NCBI GenBank assembly: GCA_903924005.1
Contig: CAIXZV010000052.1
Location: 1-23,077, forward strand
Source of the DNA: an uncultured Chloroflexota bacterium
GTDB lineage: Bacteria > Chloroflexota > Limnocylindria > Limnocylindrales > CSP1-4
DNA length: 23,077 bases
Direction of reading: 5' to 3'
A program made the translations under genes and the position numbers. Positions within the stretch are counted from its first letter, which is position 1; each line of letters starts with the position of its first letter. Of this stretch, positions 22,559 to 23,077 are shown one piece after another. The notes beneath the pieces were generated by a model. The model was given only the letters and a program-made list of their open reading frames with translations. It was not told the origin of the DNA and did no database searches.

Positions 22559-23077
22559 TCAGCCGCGCATGCGCCCGCCGTCGGGATCAAAGGTTGCTGC
22601 CGCCCCAACCGCCGAAACGGTGACCGGGTAGAGCTCACCGATGTACTCCACCGCCAGCGTGTTGCCGGCGACGGCCTCCTCGATGGGCAGGTAGGCCATG
22701 AGCAGGTGCTTCCCCACCGAGACGCCCGTGGCTGCAGTGGTCACGAACGAGCGCCGACCCTTGCGATCCATGAGAACCGTGCCGTCGGGCTTGCAGATGG
22801 GCTCGCGGCCAAGCATGTAGCGCTTGACGCCCGAGGCGGACGTGGTGTCCTCCACGGCAAGCGTGCAGAGCAGGCTGGCCGGACCCTCCGCGCGCTGCGC
22901 CAAGTACGCGGCCTTGCCGATGAAGTCCGCCTCCTTGACCTTCGGGCGCGCCATCCCGGCCTCAACCAGGTTGCGGTCCAGCTCAAGCTCGTTGCCCATG
23001 AGCCGGTATGACTTCTCCACGCGGAGGCTGCCGCCGTAGGCGGTGAGGCCCACAGGGACGATGTCAAACGGCTTGCC
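22559..23077 (-). CDS. Dimethylglycine/sarcosine dehydrogenase-like protein, C-terminal part (truncated by window edge)
   Basis: The frame is open to the right edge, so 172 residues are visible, beginning GKPFDIVPVGLTAYGG. This is the end of the GcvT-like module (SLRVEKSYRLMGNELELDRN, VEAGM) and the C-terminal barrel (KEADFIGKAAYLAQ, KRYMLGREPICKPDG, KGRRSFVTTAATG, GKHLLMAYLP, LAVEYIGELYPVTVSAVG). An apparent GTG start at 23053 is internal, since homologous sequence continues upstream of it. It is much closer to the partial gene at the left edge than to the two full-length homologues. It is upstream of, and in line with, the enolase-superfamily and DadA-like genes. Confidence 0.85.
   Translation of the reverse strand, partial: GKPFDIVPVGLTAYGGSLRVEKSYRLMGNELELDRNLVEAGMARPKVKEADFIGKAAYLAQRAEGPASLLCTLAVEDTTSASGVKRYMLGREPICKPDGTVLMDRKGRRSFVTTAATGVSVGKHLLMAYLPIEEAVAGNTLAVEYIGELYPVTVSAVGAAATFDPDGGRMRG

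Overview
The window is GC-rich bacterial DNA, densely coded and arranged in clear operons. It looks like a catabolic locus for N-methylated amino acids or betaines. It lacks a phylogenetic marker. The high GC, the GTG/TTG starts, and two lipoproteins whose lipid-anchor cysteine is followed by Ala/Pro/Thr/Ser-rich linkers fit a Chloroflexota or Actinomycetota-like organism, but this is a weak inference. No rRNA, tRNA, CRISPR array, transposase or phage gene was seen.

Layout. (1) 3-3548 (+): the C-terminal three quarters of a dimethylglycine/sarcosine dehydrogenase-like flavoprotein with a GcvT-type folate module, then etfB and etfA, closed by a strong hairpin terminator. (2) 3549-4001: a gene-free stretch with the terminator and five copies of a ~37-bp degenerate repeat. 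It is followed by a small lipoprotein gene with a (PSPTA)4 linker (4002-4403). (3) 4494-13706 (-): a leftward series of a BetI-like TetR regulator, a dimethylglycine dehydrogenase-like protein, etfB, etfA, an MttB-superfamily methyltransferase without pyrrolysine, and another dimethylglycine dehydrogenase-like protein. (4) 13998-19960 (+): divergent from the regulator, a complete Liv-type ABC importer (binding lipoprotein, two ATPases, two permeases), then a 3-hydroxyisobutyrate dehydrogenase-like enzyme. (5) 19984-23077 (-): the C-terminal end of a fourth dimethylglycine dehydrogenase-like protein, an enolase-superfamily protein related to glucarate dehydratase but with altered catalytic positions, and a DadA-like FAD amino-acid oxidoreductase.

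Likely teamwork (inference). The Liv-type importer brings in an amino-acid-like compound, probably N-methylated. MttB-like and dimethylglycine dehydrogenase-like enzymes remove methyl groups. The flavoproteins would pass electrons to the two ETF heterodimers and one-carbon units to tetrahydrofolate through their GcvT modules. The DadA-like, enolase-like and beta-hydroxyacid dehydrogenase-like enzymes could process the demethylated skeleton. The window contains no corrinoid protein, no methylcorrinoid:folate methyltransferase and no ETF:quinone oxidoreductase, so the pathway must be completed elsewhere if this reading is right.
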